From: Marinimicrobium alkaliphilum
Lineage (GTDB): Bacteria; Pseudomonadota; Gammaproteobacteria; Pseudomonadales; Cellvibrionaceae
Length of the DNA stretch: 64,000 nucleotides
Reading direction: 5' to 3'
Assembly (NCBI RefSeq): GCF_003259155.1
Contig: NZ_QGMQ01000004.1
Span: forward strand, 365,340 to 429,339
In this document: piece by piece, positions 1-9,511 of the stretch
How the letters are laid out: every line of letters starts with the position of its first letter
Numbering within the stretch: position 1 is the stretch's first letter
Position numbers and translations under genes: made by a program
The notes under the pieces: generated by a model
What the model saw: only the letters and a program-made list of their open reading frames with translations
Databases searched by the model: none
What the model was told of the DNA's origin: nothing

Positions 1-197
1 ATATTGAGCACGCGAACTGCCCAAGTGTGATCACCTGGAACCCGGGCCCCGAAAACGCCGCCGGAATGGCCGATGTGGGTGCCGGTAACGAGCAGGGATT
101 TGTGTGTGTCGAGCGCGGCGCGGTGCATGATGACGCCTGGACGCTGGCACCGGGCGAGACGCGACAGGCTCAATTGGAGATTTGGGGGGAGAGCTAA
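1..197 (+). CDS. D-hexose-6-phosphate mutarotase (aldose 1-epimerase family), 3' end only
   Basis: Only the last 64 or so codons are in the window, read in the frame that ends with TAA at 195-197. The visible end contains VITWNPGPENAAGMADVG and then FVCVE, which match the C-terminal signature of YeaD-type hexose-6-phosphate mutarotases (W-N-P then V-C-V-E). A final LAPGE segment corresponds to the last beta strands of the galactose-mutarotase fold. Family members interconvert alpha and beta anomers of glucose 6-phosphate in the cytosol. The gene converges on mdh with about 55 bp between stop codons. The N-terminal part and start lie outside the window, so family assignment rests on the C-terminus alone. 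Confidence 0.75.
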   Translation, partial: IEHANCPSVITWNPGPENAAGMADVGAGNEQGFVCVERGAVHDDAWTLAPGETRQAQLEIWGES

Positions 198-217
198 GGA
201 GAGGCTCCGAAACGTTA

Positions 218-244
218 CGGGGCCCAAGAAATTCTCGGGCCCCG
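218..244. terminator. GC-rich hairpin between convergent mutarotase and mdh genes
   Basis: CGGGGCCC at 218-225 and GGGCCCCG at 237-244 form a perfect 8-bp stem with an 11-base loop in the gap between two convergent stops. It lacks a clear run of T on either side, so it is a weak intrinsic terminator or simply a 3'-end stabilising hairpin. Confidence 0.4.
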
Positions 245-252
245 CAGCCGGC

Positions 253-1236
253 TTACGCTGGCAACAATGCCTTCACTGCATCACGCTCTTCCTGCAACTC
301 CTGCTCGGTCGCCGTCATCTTGCCACGCGAGAAGTCGTTGACGTCAACGCCCTGCACAATCTCCCAGTCGCCGTTCTTGCAAACGCAGGGGAAAGAGTAA
401 ATCAGACCTTTCTCAATGCCATAGCTGCCATCGCTGTAGACACCCATGCTGGTCCAGTCACCTTCAGCAGTACCCAGCGCCCAGTCGTGCATGTGATCGA
501 TAGCGGCCGACGCAGCAGAGGCAGCCGAAGAGGCGCCACGCGCTTCGATAATGGCTGCGCCACGCTTCTGCACGGTGGGGATAAAGTCGTTCTCGTACCA
601 GGACTGCTCAACCAGATCGATGGCGTTTTTGCCGGCGACTTTGGCCTGGTGAATGTCCGGGTATTGGGTCGAGGAGTGATTGCCCCAAATGGTCAGATGG
701 GTAATATCATTGATGGACTGCCCGGTCTTCTGCGCCAGCTGGGTCAGAGCACGGTTGTGATCCAGGCGGGTCATGGCGGTAAACTGACGGGGATCGATAT
801 CCGGTGCGTTGCGCTGGGCAATCAGGGCGTTGGTGTTGGCCGGGTTGCCCACGACCAGCACTTTAATAGCGCGTGAGGCGACGTCGTTGATCGCTTTACC
901 CTGAACAGAGAAGATTTTGGCGTTGGCTTCGAGCAGGTCTTTACGCTCCATCCCGGGGCCACGCGGGCGAGCACCCACCAGCAGCGCGTAATCGCTGTCT
1001 TTGAAAGCCACGTTCGGGTCATCGGTGCACACCATGCCGGCCAGCAGCGGGAAGGCGCAATCGTCCAGCTCCATAGCCACGCCTTGCAGCGCTTTCAGCG
1101 CCGGGGTGATTTCCAGCAATTGCAGAATCACGGGCTGGTCTTTACCCAGCATTTCGCCAGCAGCGATACGGAACAGCAGGGAGTAGCTGATTTGGCCAGC
1201 GGCGCCAGTGACGGTAACTCTTACGGGTGCTTTCAC
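253..1236 (-). CDS. mdh: Malate dehydrogenase (NAD)
   Basis: Cytosolic TCA-cycle enzyme that interconverts malate and oxaloacetate with NAD. The 327-residue length is that of the long bacterial/plant-type MDH. The N-terminus has the dinucleotide-binding loop GAAGQI (residues 11-16). TRLDHNRAL in mid-protein carries the catalytic Asp and a substrate Arg. [12 protein letters not shown] carries the catalytic His. The start is a GTG at 1234-1236 with a GGAG ribosome site 7 bases upstream; no better ATG exists. The gene is monocistronic, convergent with the mutarotase gene, and downstream of a TATAAT hexamer at 1355-1360. It belongs functionally with acnB, gltA, sdh and suc genes elsewhere in the window but is not linked to them. 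Confidence 0.97.
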   Translation of the reverse strand: MKAPVRVTVTGAAGQISYSLLFRIAAGEMLGKDQPVILQLLEITPALKALQGVAMELDDCAFPLLAGMVCTDDPNVAFKDSDYALLVGARPRGPGMERKDLLEANAKIFSVQGKAINDVASRAIKVLVVGNPANTNALIAQRNAPDIDPRQFTAMTRLDHNRALTQLAQKTGQSINDITHLTIWGNHSSTQYPDIHQAKVAGKNAIDLVEQSWYENDFIPTVQKRGAAIIEARGASSAASAASAAIDHMHDWALGTAEGDWTSMGVYSDGSYGIEKGLIYSFPCVCKNGDWEIVQGVDVNDFSRGKMTATEQELQEERDAVKALLPA

Positions 1237-1354
1237 AGTGGTTCTCCATTTGGGTTGAAAATGCGATCAGCGCCGGGCGAACCGGGTTGTCCGGGGCACT
1301 GCCAAGGTATATGTTGTCCCGGCCTTCTGCGGAGCCGGTGTATGGTGGGCCGGT

Positions 1355-1381
1355 ATTATAGAGGATTATGGCGAGTGAAAA
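1355..1381 (-). promoter_or_regulatory. Candidate mdh promoter
   Basis: On the minus strand a perfect -10 TATAAT lies at 1355-1360. The best -35 is TTTTCA at 1376-1381 with a short 15-bp spacer. The hexamer is strong but the -35 is poor, so the call rests mainly on the -10 and its place about 120 bp upstream of mdh. Confidence 0.4.
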
Positions 1382-1428
1382 CCAGCCGCGCAGCGCCGCC
1401 CTGACAGGTATAGGCGCCTCGGGAAGCG

Positions 1429-2058
1429 CTATCGGTACCGCTCACTCAACGCCTGGTAGACATCGTCTTTGAAGCTGGCAGTGGCCGCATCCAGGCTCTG
1501 CACCACTTCCACCAAATGCTCGTTGTCCTCACGACCATCGTGCCACTGCTTGCGGTAGCTGCCATCCTTGTAGCCGTGATCCTGACGGAAGAAATTGAGC
1601 ACGTTTTTGCCCACGTAGCCCCGATAGAGCTGCTCAGGCGTCATCCCTACCCCCGCCATCAAACGGCCGAACAGGCCGATATGAAACTGTTTGTCATTCA
1701 GAGTGGCTGCGGTAAACGCTTCCAGATCCAACCGAAAATCTGCGCTGTCGGTGTGCACCACCAGGCGCTCGGCCAACTGGCGTGCCAATACTTCATCAGA
1801 GGCACCACTTTGAAGCAGTATGCTCAGGCCAAAATGCCAGATATCGATCAACTCCAGCGCGACCTGTTCAGTGTCCGGGGTCTGATGCTTCCACCACTTC
1901 CAGCCGTAGTGATCCATCAACTCCGCGCACTCCACCCAAATGGCCCGGTACCACTCAAAACCCTGGTTGCGCCAGTCGGTATTGACCTTGGTATTCATAC
2001 TGTTCTGCAGATTCAGCATCGTGTGCATCTGCTGGATGCGGGTGTCCTGATTGCTCAT
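1429..2058 (-). CDS. Dimeric all-alpha dUTP diphosphatase (MazG-like dUTPase)
   Basis: Predicted to hydrolyse dUTP (and probably dUDP) to dUMP and pyrophosphate, keeping uracil out of DNA and feeding dTMP synthesis. The 209-residue protein is not the usual trimeric Dut. It has the EECAE-like metal motif of the all-alpha NTP pyrophosphatase superfamily (WVECAELMDHYGWKWWK near residue 40) and a second acidic helix VALELIDIWHFGL (about residues 67-79). GYVGKNVLNFFRQDHGYKDG near residue 145 is typical of the dimeric dUTPase family known from trypanosomatids, Campylobacter and some proteobacteria. AAGG sits 6 bases before the ATG. It is last in a holB-pilZ-tatD-dUTPase run, 21 bp after tatD. Confidence 0.85.
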   Translation of the reverse strand: MSNQDTRIQQMHTMLNLQNSMNTKVNTDWRNQGFEWYRAIWVECAELMDHYGWKWWKHQTPDTEQVALELIDIWHFGLSILLQSGASDEVLARQLAERLVVHTDSADFRLDLEAFTAATLNDKQFHIGLFGRLMAGVGMTPEQLYRGYVGKNVLNFFRQDHGYKDGSYRKQWHDGREDNEHLVEVVQSLDAATASFKDDVYQALSERYR

Positions 2059-2079
2059 AGGAGTCCTTAATTGCCCCCG

Positions 2080-2871
2080 TCAGTGGGGTAAATGGTCTTT
2101 GGCTCGGGGGAAGAGCCGATAGAAGTTCTCAGTGGTCCGCTCGGCAAGCTCCTCGAACGCGATGCCCCGCAGCTCAGCGACGTATTCGGCCACTTCGCGC
2201 ACCATACGCGGCTCATTGGGTTTGCCCCGGTAAGGCACCGGCGCCAAATAGGGGGAGTCAGTCTCGACCAGCAGCCGGTCGATAGGTACCTTCTGCGCCA
2301 CTTCCTGTACCTGCTTGGCATTTTTGAAGGTCACGATACCGGACATGGATACATAAAAGTTCATATCCAGTGCCCGACTGGCCATGGCCCAATCCTCGGT
2401 AAAGCAGTGCAGCACACCGGCGTGGGTTTCGCTGGCGTGCTCGCGAATCAGGCGCAGGGTGTCCTCCTGAGCGTCGCGAGTGTGCACCACCACTGGCAAA
2501 CCCGCCTGTTTACCCGCCTCCAGATGCAGCGCAAAACTCTCTTGTTGAAGCTCGGCACTCTCGGTTTCATAGTGGTAATCCAGCCCGGTCTCACCAAAGG
2601 CGACAACCTTGTCCTTATTCGCCCAAGTGAGCAACTGCTCCAGACTGGCGGTGCCGGATTTGACATCACAGGGGTGCACGCCCACCGAACAGACCACTTC
2701 CGGATGCGTCTGAGCAATCGCCATGACGGTGGGAATGTTCTCCAGGCTGATACCGATACACAGTAGCTGCTGAATGTCCCGGGCCCGGGCGGCCGCTATG
2801 GCCGCGCCCAAGTCGCCGTCGTACGGTTCGAGTTTGAGACGATCCAGATGGCAGTGGGAGTCAACTAGCAT
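2080..2871 (-). CDS. TatD/YcfH family metal-dependent deoxyribonuclease
   Basis: TIM-barrel amidohydrolase-fold nuclease of about 263 residues. It starts MLVDSHCHLD, whose HxH coordinates metal. GETGLDYHY carries the bridging Glu, VVHTRDA and HCFTEDW carry the metal His residues, and ETDSPYLAP is the C-terminal catalytic Asp motif. Members have 3'-5' exonuclease or D-aminoacyl-tRNA deacylase-like activity. The in-frame reading extends 20 codons further upstream, but the ATG at 2869-2871 has AGGAG 4-5 bases ahead and gives the family-standard N-terminus. It follows pilZ as in many gammaproteobacteria, where holB-pilZ-tatD is a conserved string. Confidence 0.93.
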   Translation of the reverse strand: MLVDSHCHLDRLKLEPYDGDLGAAIAAARARDIQQLLCIGISLENIPTVMAIAQTHPEVVCSVGVHPCDVKSGTASLEQLLTWANKDKVVAFGETGLDYHYETESAELQQESFALHLEAGKQAGLPVVVHTRDAQEDTLRLIREHASETHAGVLHCFTEDWAMASRALDMNFYVSMSGIVTFKNAKQVQEVAQKVPIDRLLVETDSPYLAPVPYRGKPNEPRMVREVAEYVAELRGIAFEELAERTTENFYRLFPRAKDHLPH

Positions 2872-2985
2872 GGGGCTCCTTCGAAGTCGGTGTTGCTGGC
2901 AAAAATGAATACAGGGGCCGTATTGTGCCATTTTTTGGTCGTTGCGGGGGAGTTGTCGCGTACATCGACCAAGGAGGGAAGAACG

Positions 2986-3336
2986 TTACATAGTGTGTGT
3001 CGGGCGCTCGGACTCGAGGGTGCCGGCAAGGTAATTCTCGATTTTGCTGACGGCGGTATTGTCCTGGTCGCTGAACTGAACGCCGATACCGGCAGCGCGG
3101 TTGCCCTGGGCCCCTTTAGGCGTTATCCAAACCACACGCCCCGCCACGGGAATTTTTTCGGGTTCATCCATCAGGCTCAAAAGCATGAACACCTCGTCCC
3201 CCAACTTGTAGGACTTGCCGGTAGGAATAAACAGGCCGCCGTTCTTTACAAACGGCATATAGGCCGCGTAGAGCACGGCTTTATCTTTGATGGTCAGAGA
3301 GAGCAGCCCGTTGCGGGCACCGCCTAGCGCTTGCAT
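2986..3336 (-). CDS. pilZ: PilZ-domain protein, type IV pilus type
   Basis: A 116-residue single-domain protein. Its N-terminal region lacks the RxxxR c-di-GMP motif, as in Pseudomonas PilZ, which binds PilB/FimX rather than c-di-GMP. The core GGLFIPTGKSYKLGDEVFMLL is the PilZ barrel signature; VAGRVVWITPKG and AAGIGVQF are its later strands. Its place between holB and tatD is the canonical position of the pilZ gene needed for type IV pilus assembly. No pil genes are otherwise in this window. Start ATG at 3334-3336 with a weak GGGAT upstream. Confidence 0.9.
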   Translation of the reverse strand: MQALGGARNGLLSLTIKDKAVLYAAYMPFVKNGGLFIPTGKSYKLGDEVFMLLSLMDEPEKIPVAGRVVWITPKGAQGNRAAGIGVQFSDQDNTAVSKIENYLAGTLESERPTHTM

Positions 3337-3439
3337 CGTTTATCCCGGTGTTGGTTCGGTGTTATCGCCTGTCCCTGTGCAGATAGCCGTGAAAGCTGTT
3401 GTCCCACAGCCCGTTACCAGACAAAGTTACTGCATTGCT

Positions 3440-4462
3440 TTAAGCCTGTCCAGCCGCGTTGCGTGCACTGGCGCGCAAAATCGCGGTCCAGTCCATCATT
3501 GCCTCCTCCAGAACCAGCGGTTTGTTCGGGTTGGCGCCATTGCGCAGTTGCTTGCGCACCCCGAGCAGCTTTTCCTGATACCGCTGCAAGAGGCTTGGCG
3601 CCGCCAACTGCAAACGTTCGGCGACAGCGGGCTCCAATTGCGCCAGCACGGGCACTTTGAGACCCAACTGCCAACGACACAGGTCGTGCAGCCAGCCCAG
3701 CCACCAGCGCAGAAAGAGGTCCAGGTCATCGCCTTGCAGCTTGGCCGCTGCTTCTACCGCCGATACCTGTCCCAGGGAAAGCTGGGCAATCAGCGTCTGC
3801 CACTCCGCCCGTCGCTCCAGGGTGTCCCCCGCCAACAGCGCCAACGCCGCCAGGGGTGCGCCCCGGGCGCTCGCCAACAAGGTCTGGGCGCTCAATTCGG
3901 ACCCCGCCACCAGAGGCTCCAGCCAAGGCAATACCTGCGCCGCGGGGGGCACCGGAATCAGCTGCAACTGACAGCGGCTGCGAATGGTGGGCAATACCGC
4001 GCCGGGGCTGTCACTTACCAGCACCAGCACGGTTTCCGGCGCGGGCTCTTCCAGGGCTTTGAGCAGGGCATTGGCCGCGTTGACATTCATCGCCTCGGCG
4101 GGATAGAGCAGAACCACACGACGCCCGCCCTGCTGTGCCGTTTTACCCAACTGATCGATCACCTGGCGCACCTGATCCACCTTGATGGCCCGACTGCCCT
4201 CCTCCGGGGTCATCAGCAAGCGATCCGGGTGAGTGCCCGCCCGATTCAGTTCACAGGTGCGGCAGCGCCCGCAGGCGCTGCCGCTGCTGGGTTGCTGGCA
4301 TAGCAAACGTTGAGTCAAAGCCTCCGCCAGGTGGCGTTTCCCGATCCCCGGCGGTCCTGCCAACAGCAGGGCATGGGGCAGCTTGCCCGCCTCAATCTGG
4401 GCATCCAGCTGGCGCCACAGGGACTGTTGCCACGGGTAAGGATAGGCGGGAAAATCACTCAT
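3440..4462 (-). CDS. holB: DNA polymerase III subunit delta'
   Basis: Clamp-loader subunit of the replicative polymerase, about 340 residues. The N-terminal part starts YPWQQSLWRQL. HALLLAGPPGIGKRHLAEAL is the AAA+ P-loop region, with a Walker A that still looks intact. CGRCRTCELNRAGTHPD is the zinc-binding cysteine cluster. ALLKALEEPAPETVLVLVSD is the sensor-1 strand, followed by TIRSRCQ containing the SRC motif. The preceding in-frame codons (to 4537) are low in family similarity, so the ATG at 4460-4462 is chosen. The usual neighbour tmk is not upstream here but lies 4 kb away (8257-8892). Confidence 0.93.
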   Translation of the reverse strand: MSDFPAYPYPWQQSLWRQLDAQIEAGKLPHALLLAGPPGIGKRHLAEALTQRLLCQQPSSGSACGRCRTCELNRAGTHPDRLLMTPEEGSRAIKVDQVRQVIDQLGKTAQQGGRRVVLLYPAEAMNVNAANALLKALEEPAPETVLVLVSDSPGAVLPTIRSRCQLQLIPVPPAAQVLPWLEPLVAGSELSAQTLLASARGAPLAALALLAGDTLERRAEWQTLIAQLSLGQVSAVEAAAKLQGDDLDLFLRWWLGWLHDLCRWQLGLKVPVLAQLEPAVAERLQLAAPSLLQRYQEKLLGVRKQLRNGANPNKPLVLEEAMMDWTAILRASARNAAGQA

Positions 4463-4530
4463 CGGGCGTTTGAACTCCAACGTTTGCGCTGCCGGGCCGG
4501 GCTTCGGCCCGGGGTACTTTGGCCGCAAGC

Positions 4531-4560
4531 TTACCAAGGGCGTCTCTTTTTTGCGATAAT
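4531..4560 (+). promoter_or_regulatory. Candidate rluA promoter
   Basis: TTACCA at 4531-4536, an 18-bp spacer and GATAAT at 4555-4560, about 30 bp before the rluA start. Both hexamers are one or two bases off consensus. Confidence 0.35.
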
Positions 4561-4588
4561 CGCCCGCCTTTGACCTTCAGGACAACCC

Positions 4589-5227
4589 ATGACCCACCCC
4601 CCGCTGGCTATCGTTTATGCTGACTCCCAGTTGCTGGTGGTCGACAAACCCTCCGGGTTGCTCACCGTCCCGGGCAAGGGTCCGGACAAGCAGGATTGCC
4701 TGATCAACAGGGTTCTGGCCGATTACCCCAACGCCCGTATCGTCCACCGGCTCGACCAGCCCACCTCCGGACTGGTGCTGATTGCCCTGAGCTATCCCGC
4801 CCAGAGGGCTCTGTCCATGCAGTTTCAGGCCCGCACGGTCGATAAAACCTACCTTGCCGTGGTCGACGGTCTTGTGGCGGAAGACCAGGGCAGCGTCGAG
4901 TTGCCACTGATCTGCGACTGGCCCAATCGCCCTCGGCAAAAGGTGGATCACGAGCACGGCAAGGCCGCCCTGACCCACTACCGCGTTCTGGAGCGCGATC
5001 ATGAGGCCCTTTGCACACGGGTGGCCCTGAGCCCAGTCACCGGCCGCTCCCATCAGTTGCGGGTGCATATGCTCGCCCTGGGACACCCGATCCTCGGGGA
5101 TCAGCTCTATGGCGATGCCCGTCAACAGGCGGCCGGCGAACGGCTCTTGCTTCAGGCACGAACCATCGGCTTTGCACATCCCGCAACCGGCGATCGGTTG
5201 GATTTGGCTCTGAGTCCGGCTTTTTAG
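4589..5227 (+). CDS. rluA: RluA family pseudouridine synthase (23S rRNA 746 / tRNA 32 type)
   Basis: A 212-residue single-domain pseudouridine synthase, close in length to E. coli RluA (219), with no N-terminal S4 domain. VVDKPSGLLTVPG (residues 18-30) is motif I. IVHRLDQPTSGLVL (about 51-64) carries the catalytic Asp. GRSHQLRVHMLALGHPILGDQLYG is the C-terminal family motif. The lack of an S4 domain points to the dual-specificity RluA, which modifies 23S rRNA and the anticodon loop of several tRNAs. RluC and RluD are larger. It is divergent from holB, and a perfect GGGCCG/CGGCCC hairpin (4494-4510) lies between them. Confidence 0.88.
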   Translation: MTHPPLAIVYADSQLLVVDKPSGLLTVPGKGPDKQDCLINRVLADYPNARIVHRLDQPTSGLVLIALSYPAQRALSMQFQARTVDKTYLAVVDGLVAEDQGSVELPLICDWPNRPRQKVDHEHGKAALTHYRVLERDHEALCTRVALSPVTGRSHQLRVHMLALGHPILGDQLYGDARQQAAGERLLLQARTIGFAHPATGDRLDLALSPAF

Positions 5228-5379
5228 CCAACGGTGCGTCAAGTTTTTGCAGAAAAGGCCGATTTCACCCATATAGGTTATTGCAAGACTCTGTGCAAAG
5301 CCCGACACTGTGGCATAATAATCCACATATAGGTACCACCGTTGACACGCAATCACCACGAGCCCAATCAGGATACCCC

Positions 5380-6549
5380 ATGAAAAAGACGCTTATTGCC
5401 CTCTCTCTGACCGCTATGGCCTTTCCGGCCGCCGCCAGCGATTACTTCAACGGCCGTAACACTGCTGTCTCCGGTGCCGCTGTGGTCACCGGTAACTACC
5501 GCGACTCACTGCTGCTGAACCCGAGCATGGGCGCCAACTATGGGCCCAACGACGATTTCGCCATGGCGGGTAACTTCGGGGTCATGGCCACCGACCGGGA
5601 TGACCTGATCGACGCTTTGGAAGAGCTGGAGGACTATATCGACTTCCTCGATAACCGTCCCAATGACGACTTGACCGAGCCCCAGGGCGAAGAACTCAAA
5701 AGCCGTTTGCGCGCAGTGGACAACAAAACTGTATTTGTCGGTATGGGCGCCAACGGCCTGATCGCGATCCCCAACCGTTTCGCCTCCGCTGCCCTGGTGG
5801 CACGCACCCGCGCCAATATCAGTGCAACGCCGGATATTGATGAAACCGACTTCGACGTTATCGACGCCGCTGTTGAGCAAGACACCAGCTTCCGCACCGA
5901 TGACCTCTTCTCGGAAGTCAACGCCCGCGGCACCATCATTACCGAGGTGGGGATCAATCTGGCGCGCGCCTTTATGGAAACCGAAGACAGCCGCCTGTTG
6001 GTGGGCGTGATGCCCAAGCGCATGTACGTTGAATCCATCGTCTACACCGCCCAAGTTGCGGACTTCGACTCCGACGATCTGGATGCAAACGACTACACCC
6101 GTTCAGACAGCATGATGAACCTGGATGTAGGGGTAACCTATCAGATGGGCGACCTGAGTTACGGTTTTGTGATGCGCGATATGGTCAGCAAAAGCTTTAG
6201 TACTCGTAGCATTCACGGCGAGCGGGTTGAGATCAAAACCCAATCCACGGCGGCCGTCGGTTACGATCGCGGCTGGTTTAGCGCCGAAGTCGCCATGGAT
6301 CTGAACGCGGTGCCCAACTTTGCCCTGCAGGGCGACACCCAGATGCTGCGCGCCGGCTTTACCTTTGATGCCTGGCGCTGGGCTCAACTGCGTGCAGGGT
6401 TCCAGCGGGATTTGAGCGACACCCTGGAAGATACCTACTCGATCGGTTTGGGCCTGTCGCCGTTTAATGTGATCAACCTGGACATTGCCGGATTGGTGGG
6501 TGACAACAACACTTACGGTGGTTCTGTGCAGTTGGGACTTCGCTTCTAG
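5380..6549 (+). CDS. TraF-like outer-membrane protein (TraF_2 family)
   Basis: 389 residues starting MKKTLIALSLTAMAFPAAA, a clear Sec signal peptide with an AxA cleavage site. The mature part starts with FNGRNTAVSGAAVV and LLNPSMGA, which match the chromosomal conjugal-transfer-TraF-like outer-membrane family. These proteins are FadL/OmpP1-like beta barrels and do not take part in conjugation. Alternating hydrophobic strands run to the end, which closes SVQLGLRF with a terminal Phe, the BAM-recognition signature. A coiled segment near residues 75-115 (DDLIDALEELEDYIDFLD) is typical. Translation could be read from much further upstream, but only the ATG at 5380 gives a signal peptide. No tra genes are nearby; the cargo is unknown. 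Confidence 0.75.
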   Translation: MKKTLIALSLTAMAFPAAASDYFNGRNTAVSGAAVVTGNYRDSLLLNPSMGANYGPNDDFAMAGNFGVMATDRDDLIDALEELEDYIDFLDNRPNDDLTEPQGEELKSRLRAVDNKTVFVGMGANGLIAIPNRFASAALVARTRANISATPDIDETDFDVIDAAVEQDTSFRTDDLFSEVNARGTIITEVGINLARAFMETEDSRLLVGVMPKRMYVESIVYTAQVADFDSDDLDANDYTRSDSMMNLDVGVTYQMGDLSYGFVMRDMVSKSFSTRSIHGERVEIKTQSTAAVGYDRGWFSAEVAMDLNAVPNFALQGDTQMLRAGFTFDAWRWAQLRAGFQRDLSDTLEDTYSIGLGLSPFNVINLDIAGLVGDNNTYGGSVQLGLRF

Positions 6550-6553
6550 GCAA

Positions 6554-6602
6554 GTGCCTCGGGGGTCGGATGGCGGCTGCGCCTAATCCGACACCTGAGG
6601 CA
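6554..6602. repeat. REP cluster 1 (one degenerate element)
   Basis: A single element with arms GTCGGAT/AATCCGAC and loop-side GGC-TGC-GCC, flanked by the inverted GTGCCTC and GAGGCA boxes that frame many other clusters here. The left arm is degenerate (TGGC where others have TTAC). It lies between the convergent TraF-like and glpK stops. Confidence 0.8.
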
Positions 6603-6617
6603 ACTGGCTTGATGGCG

Positions 6618-8108
6618 TCATGCCCCAGCCAACAACTGACCAACGGCCTGTTCCCAGCCAGCCAGGTGCGCCTTGCGCACCTTCGCATCCATTTGCGGTT
6701 TGAACACCCGATCCACCTCTCGCCACGCGGCGGCAACCTCGATTGACTCGATCAGCCCAGCCTGCAGTGCCACCAGGAAACTCACCCCTTGGGCCGTGGT
6801 TTCAAAATGCACAGGCCGCTCGACCTCAACCTCCAACATGTCGGCGAGAAACTGACACAACCAGTTGTTGACCGCCATCCCCCCATCGACCCGCAAGCGG
6901 GTAAACGCAATGCCATCACCTGCATAGGCTTCCTGCAGGTCCCGCGTCTGATAGCAAACAGATTCCAGTGCCGCGCGCACCAACTGCGCCTTGCCGCTGG
7001 CCCGGGTCAGTCCGAACACCGCCCCGCGCACATCCGGGTTCCAGTGAGGTGCACCCAGGCCGGTAAACGCCGGCACCAAGTACACGCCACCGGTGTCCGA
7101 CACCGACTTCGCCAGCGCTTCCGTTTGCTCAGCGCTGTCAATAATCTGCACATCGTCGCGCAGCCATTGCACCACTGAACCGGCATTAAAAATCGAACCT
7201 TCAATGGCATAGTGGACTACGCCCTTCAACCGGTAGGCTACCGTGGTCAGCAACCGGTGACGGCTCGCCACCGCCTCAGTGCCGGTATTCGCCATGACAA
7301 AGCAGCCAGTGCCGTACGTGCTTTTGCAGTCCCCCGGCGCAAAACACCCTTGCCCGATCGTGGCCGCCTGCTGGTCCCCTGCGACCCCGAGAATAGGCAG
7401 CTCGGTGTCGAGTATTGACACCGCTGTAGTGCCAAAATCCGCCGCACAGTCAAACACGTCGGGCAACAGCGCGGCCGGTACATTAAAGAGATCGAGCAGC
7501 GCTTCGTCCCACGCCTGCGTGTGAATATTGAACAGATTGGTACGCGAGGCGTTGGTGGCATCGGTGACATGGCGCTCGCCACCGGTCAGACGCCAGATCA
7601 GAAAGCTGTCGATCGTGCCAAAGGCCAATTCGCCGGCTTCAGCCCGAGCCCGAGCGCCGTCTACATTGTCCAGCAACCAGGCAACTTTCGTCGCTGAGAA
7701 ATAAGGATCGAGCAGCAGCCCGGTCTTGGCGCGAACCGTCTCCTCTTCCCCCCGCGCAGCCAACTCGTGACAGGCGCCGGCCGTGCGCCTGTCCTGCCAC
7801 ACGATCGCGTTGTGAATGGCCTTGCCGGTTTTACGCTCCCACACCAGGGTGGTTTCCCGCTGGTTGGTGATACCGATACCCATCACCGGGCGATTGAGCG
7901 TGTCAGCCTCTGCCAGAACCTCCCGGACGACTTTCACCACCGAGTCCCAGATTTCTTCCGGATCCTGCTCAACCCAGCCGGACTGGGGCTGATAGAGCGG
8001 GAAACTCTGCTGGGCCGCAGCAACCACCCGACCGCGGGTATCAAAGAGAATCGCCCGGCTGCTGGTGGTGCCTTGGTCGATGGACAGAATCAGGGGTTCA
8101 TCAGTCAT
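6618..8108 (-). CDS. glpK: Glycerol kinase
   Basis: 496-residue FGGY-family kinase that phosphorylates glycerol to glycerol 3-phosphate in the cytosol. The N-terminus has [16 protein letters not shown] (phosphate-1 loop with the catalytic region). AIVWQDRRT and GITNQRETT carry substrate-contact residues. [12 protein letters not shown] and STYGTGCFV form the ATP site. [19 protein letters not shown] is the FGGY signature, and [19 protein letters not shown] is the second signature. No glpF, glpD or glpR is adjacent, so it is an isolated gene here. REP elements lie on both sides. Confidence 0.97.
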   Translation of the reverse strand: MTDEPLILSIDQGTTSSRAILFDTRGRVVAAAQQSFPLYQPQSGWVEQDPEEIWDSVVKVVREVLAEADTLNRPVMGIGITNQRETTLVWERKTGKAIHNAIVWQDRRTAGACHELAARGEEETVRAKTGLLLDPYFSATKVAWLLDNVDGARARAEAGELAFGTIDSFLIWRLTGGERHVTDATNASRTNLFNIHTQAWDEALLDLFNVPAALLPDVFDCAADFGTTAVSILDTELPILGVAGDQQAATIGQGCFAPGDCKSTYGTGCFVMANTGTEAVASRHRLLTTVAYRLKGVVHYAIEGSIFNAGSVVQWLRDDVQIIDSAEQTEALAKSVSDTGGVYLVPAFTGLGAPHWNPDVRGAVFGLTRASGKAQLVRAALESVCYQTRDLQEAYAGDGIAFTRLRVDGGMAVNNWLCQFLADMLEVEVERPVHFETTAQGVSFLVALQAGLIESIEVAAAWREVDRVFKPQMDAKVRKAHLAGWEQAVGQLLAGA

Positions 8109-8133
8109 GGGGTGACTCCGTGTTCTCGTAATG

Positions 8134-8243
8134 CGCCACAGGTGTCGGATTACGGCTGCGCCTAATCCGACCTACGCCAACAATGGCACACCGTTTCATG
8201 TAGGTCGCATTAGCTCGAAGGGCGTAATCCGACACCTGTGGCA
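8134..8243. repeat. REP cluster 2 (inverted pair)
   Basis: Two elements head to head about 45 bp apart, between the glpK start and the tmk stop. The outer flanks GCCACAGGTGTCGGATTA and its inverse TAATCCGACACCTGTGGC also pair, so the whole 110 bp can fold as one long cruciform or as two hairpins. The second element has one arm mismatch (GTCGCATTA). Confidence 0.9.
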
Positions 8244-8256
8244 GCGGCGCCCGATT

Positions 8257-8922
<666 letters not shown>

Positions 8923-8939
8923 TTATTTGTAACACAGTG

Positions 8940-8968
8940 TTGCCGCCTCAGGCGAGAAAATCTATCAT
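8940..8968 (+). promoter_or_regulatory. Candidate ppiB-lpxH promoter
   Basis: TTGCCG at 8940-8945, a 17-bp spacer and TATCAT at 8963-8968, ending 24 bp before the ppiB start. It is a plausible sigma-70 promoter with optimal spacing. Confidence 0.5.
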
Positions 8969-8992
8969 GGCGCTTTTTCCGAGGATACACCC

Positions 8993-9484
8993 ATGATTAC
9001 TCTGCACACCAACTACGGCGACATCGTACTTGAACTGGATTTTGACAAGGCGCCCAAAACCGCTGCCAACTTTAAACAGTACGCCGAAGACGGTTTCTAC
9101 ACCGGTACCATTTTTCATCGCGTTATTGACGGATTTATGGTTCAAGGCGGCGGCATGACTGAAGATATGGAACAAAAAGCCACGCGTGAGCCGATCCAGA
9201 ACGAAGCCGACAACGGCCTCAAGAACGACACCGGCACCGTCGCCATGGCACGCACCAATGACCCCCACAGCGCCACCGCACAATTTTTCATCAATGTAAA
9301 AGACAACAATTTCCTCAACCATACAGGCAAGAACATGCAGGGCTGGGGTTACTGCGTTTTCGGTAAAGTGACCGAAGGCATGGATGTGGTCGACAAAATT
9401 CGCAAAGTGAAGACCAGCACTCAGGGCTATCACAGCGATGTGCCGGTTCAGCCGGTGACCATCGAGAAAGTCACCGTTGCCTGA
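8993..9484 (+). CDS. ppiB: Peptidyl-prolyl cis-trans isomerase, cyclophilin type B
   Basis: Cytoplasmic cyclophilin of 163 residues with no signal peptide. [15 protein letters not shown] (about residues 43-57) contains the catalytic Arg and Phe/Met of the active site. [21 protein letters not shown] is the central cyclophilin signature, and [15 protein letters not shown] is the C-terminal motif. It catalyses proline isomerisation during protein folding. The gene is 27 bp upstream of lpxH, the same pair as in E. coli, and both are probably one transcript. Confidence 0.95.
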   Translation: MITLHTNYGDIVLELDFDKAPKTAANFKQYAEDGFYTGTIFHRVIDGFMVQGGGMTEDMEQKATREPIQNEADNGLKNDTGTVAMARTNDPHSATAQFFINVKDNNFLNHTGKNMQGWGYCVFGKVTEGMDVVDKIRKVKTSTQGYHSDVPVQPVTIEKVTVA

Positions 9485-9511
9485 CATGCACTGAGCTACC
9501 CGGGAGCCGTT

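Noticed and set aside
3287..4303. Long plus-strand reading frame (338 codons) opposite holB
   Set aside because: It is the antisense of holB and pilZ in a GC-rich genome, with a Gln/Arg-rich low-complexity product.
5287..5319. Sigma-70 promoter before the TraF-like gene (TTGCAA and CATAAT)
   Set aside because: The spacing between these hexamers is about 27 bp, too long for a functional pair; no better -35 was found.
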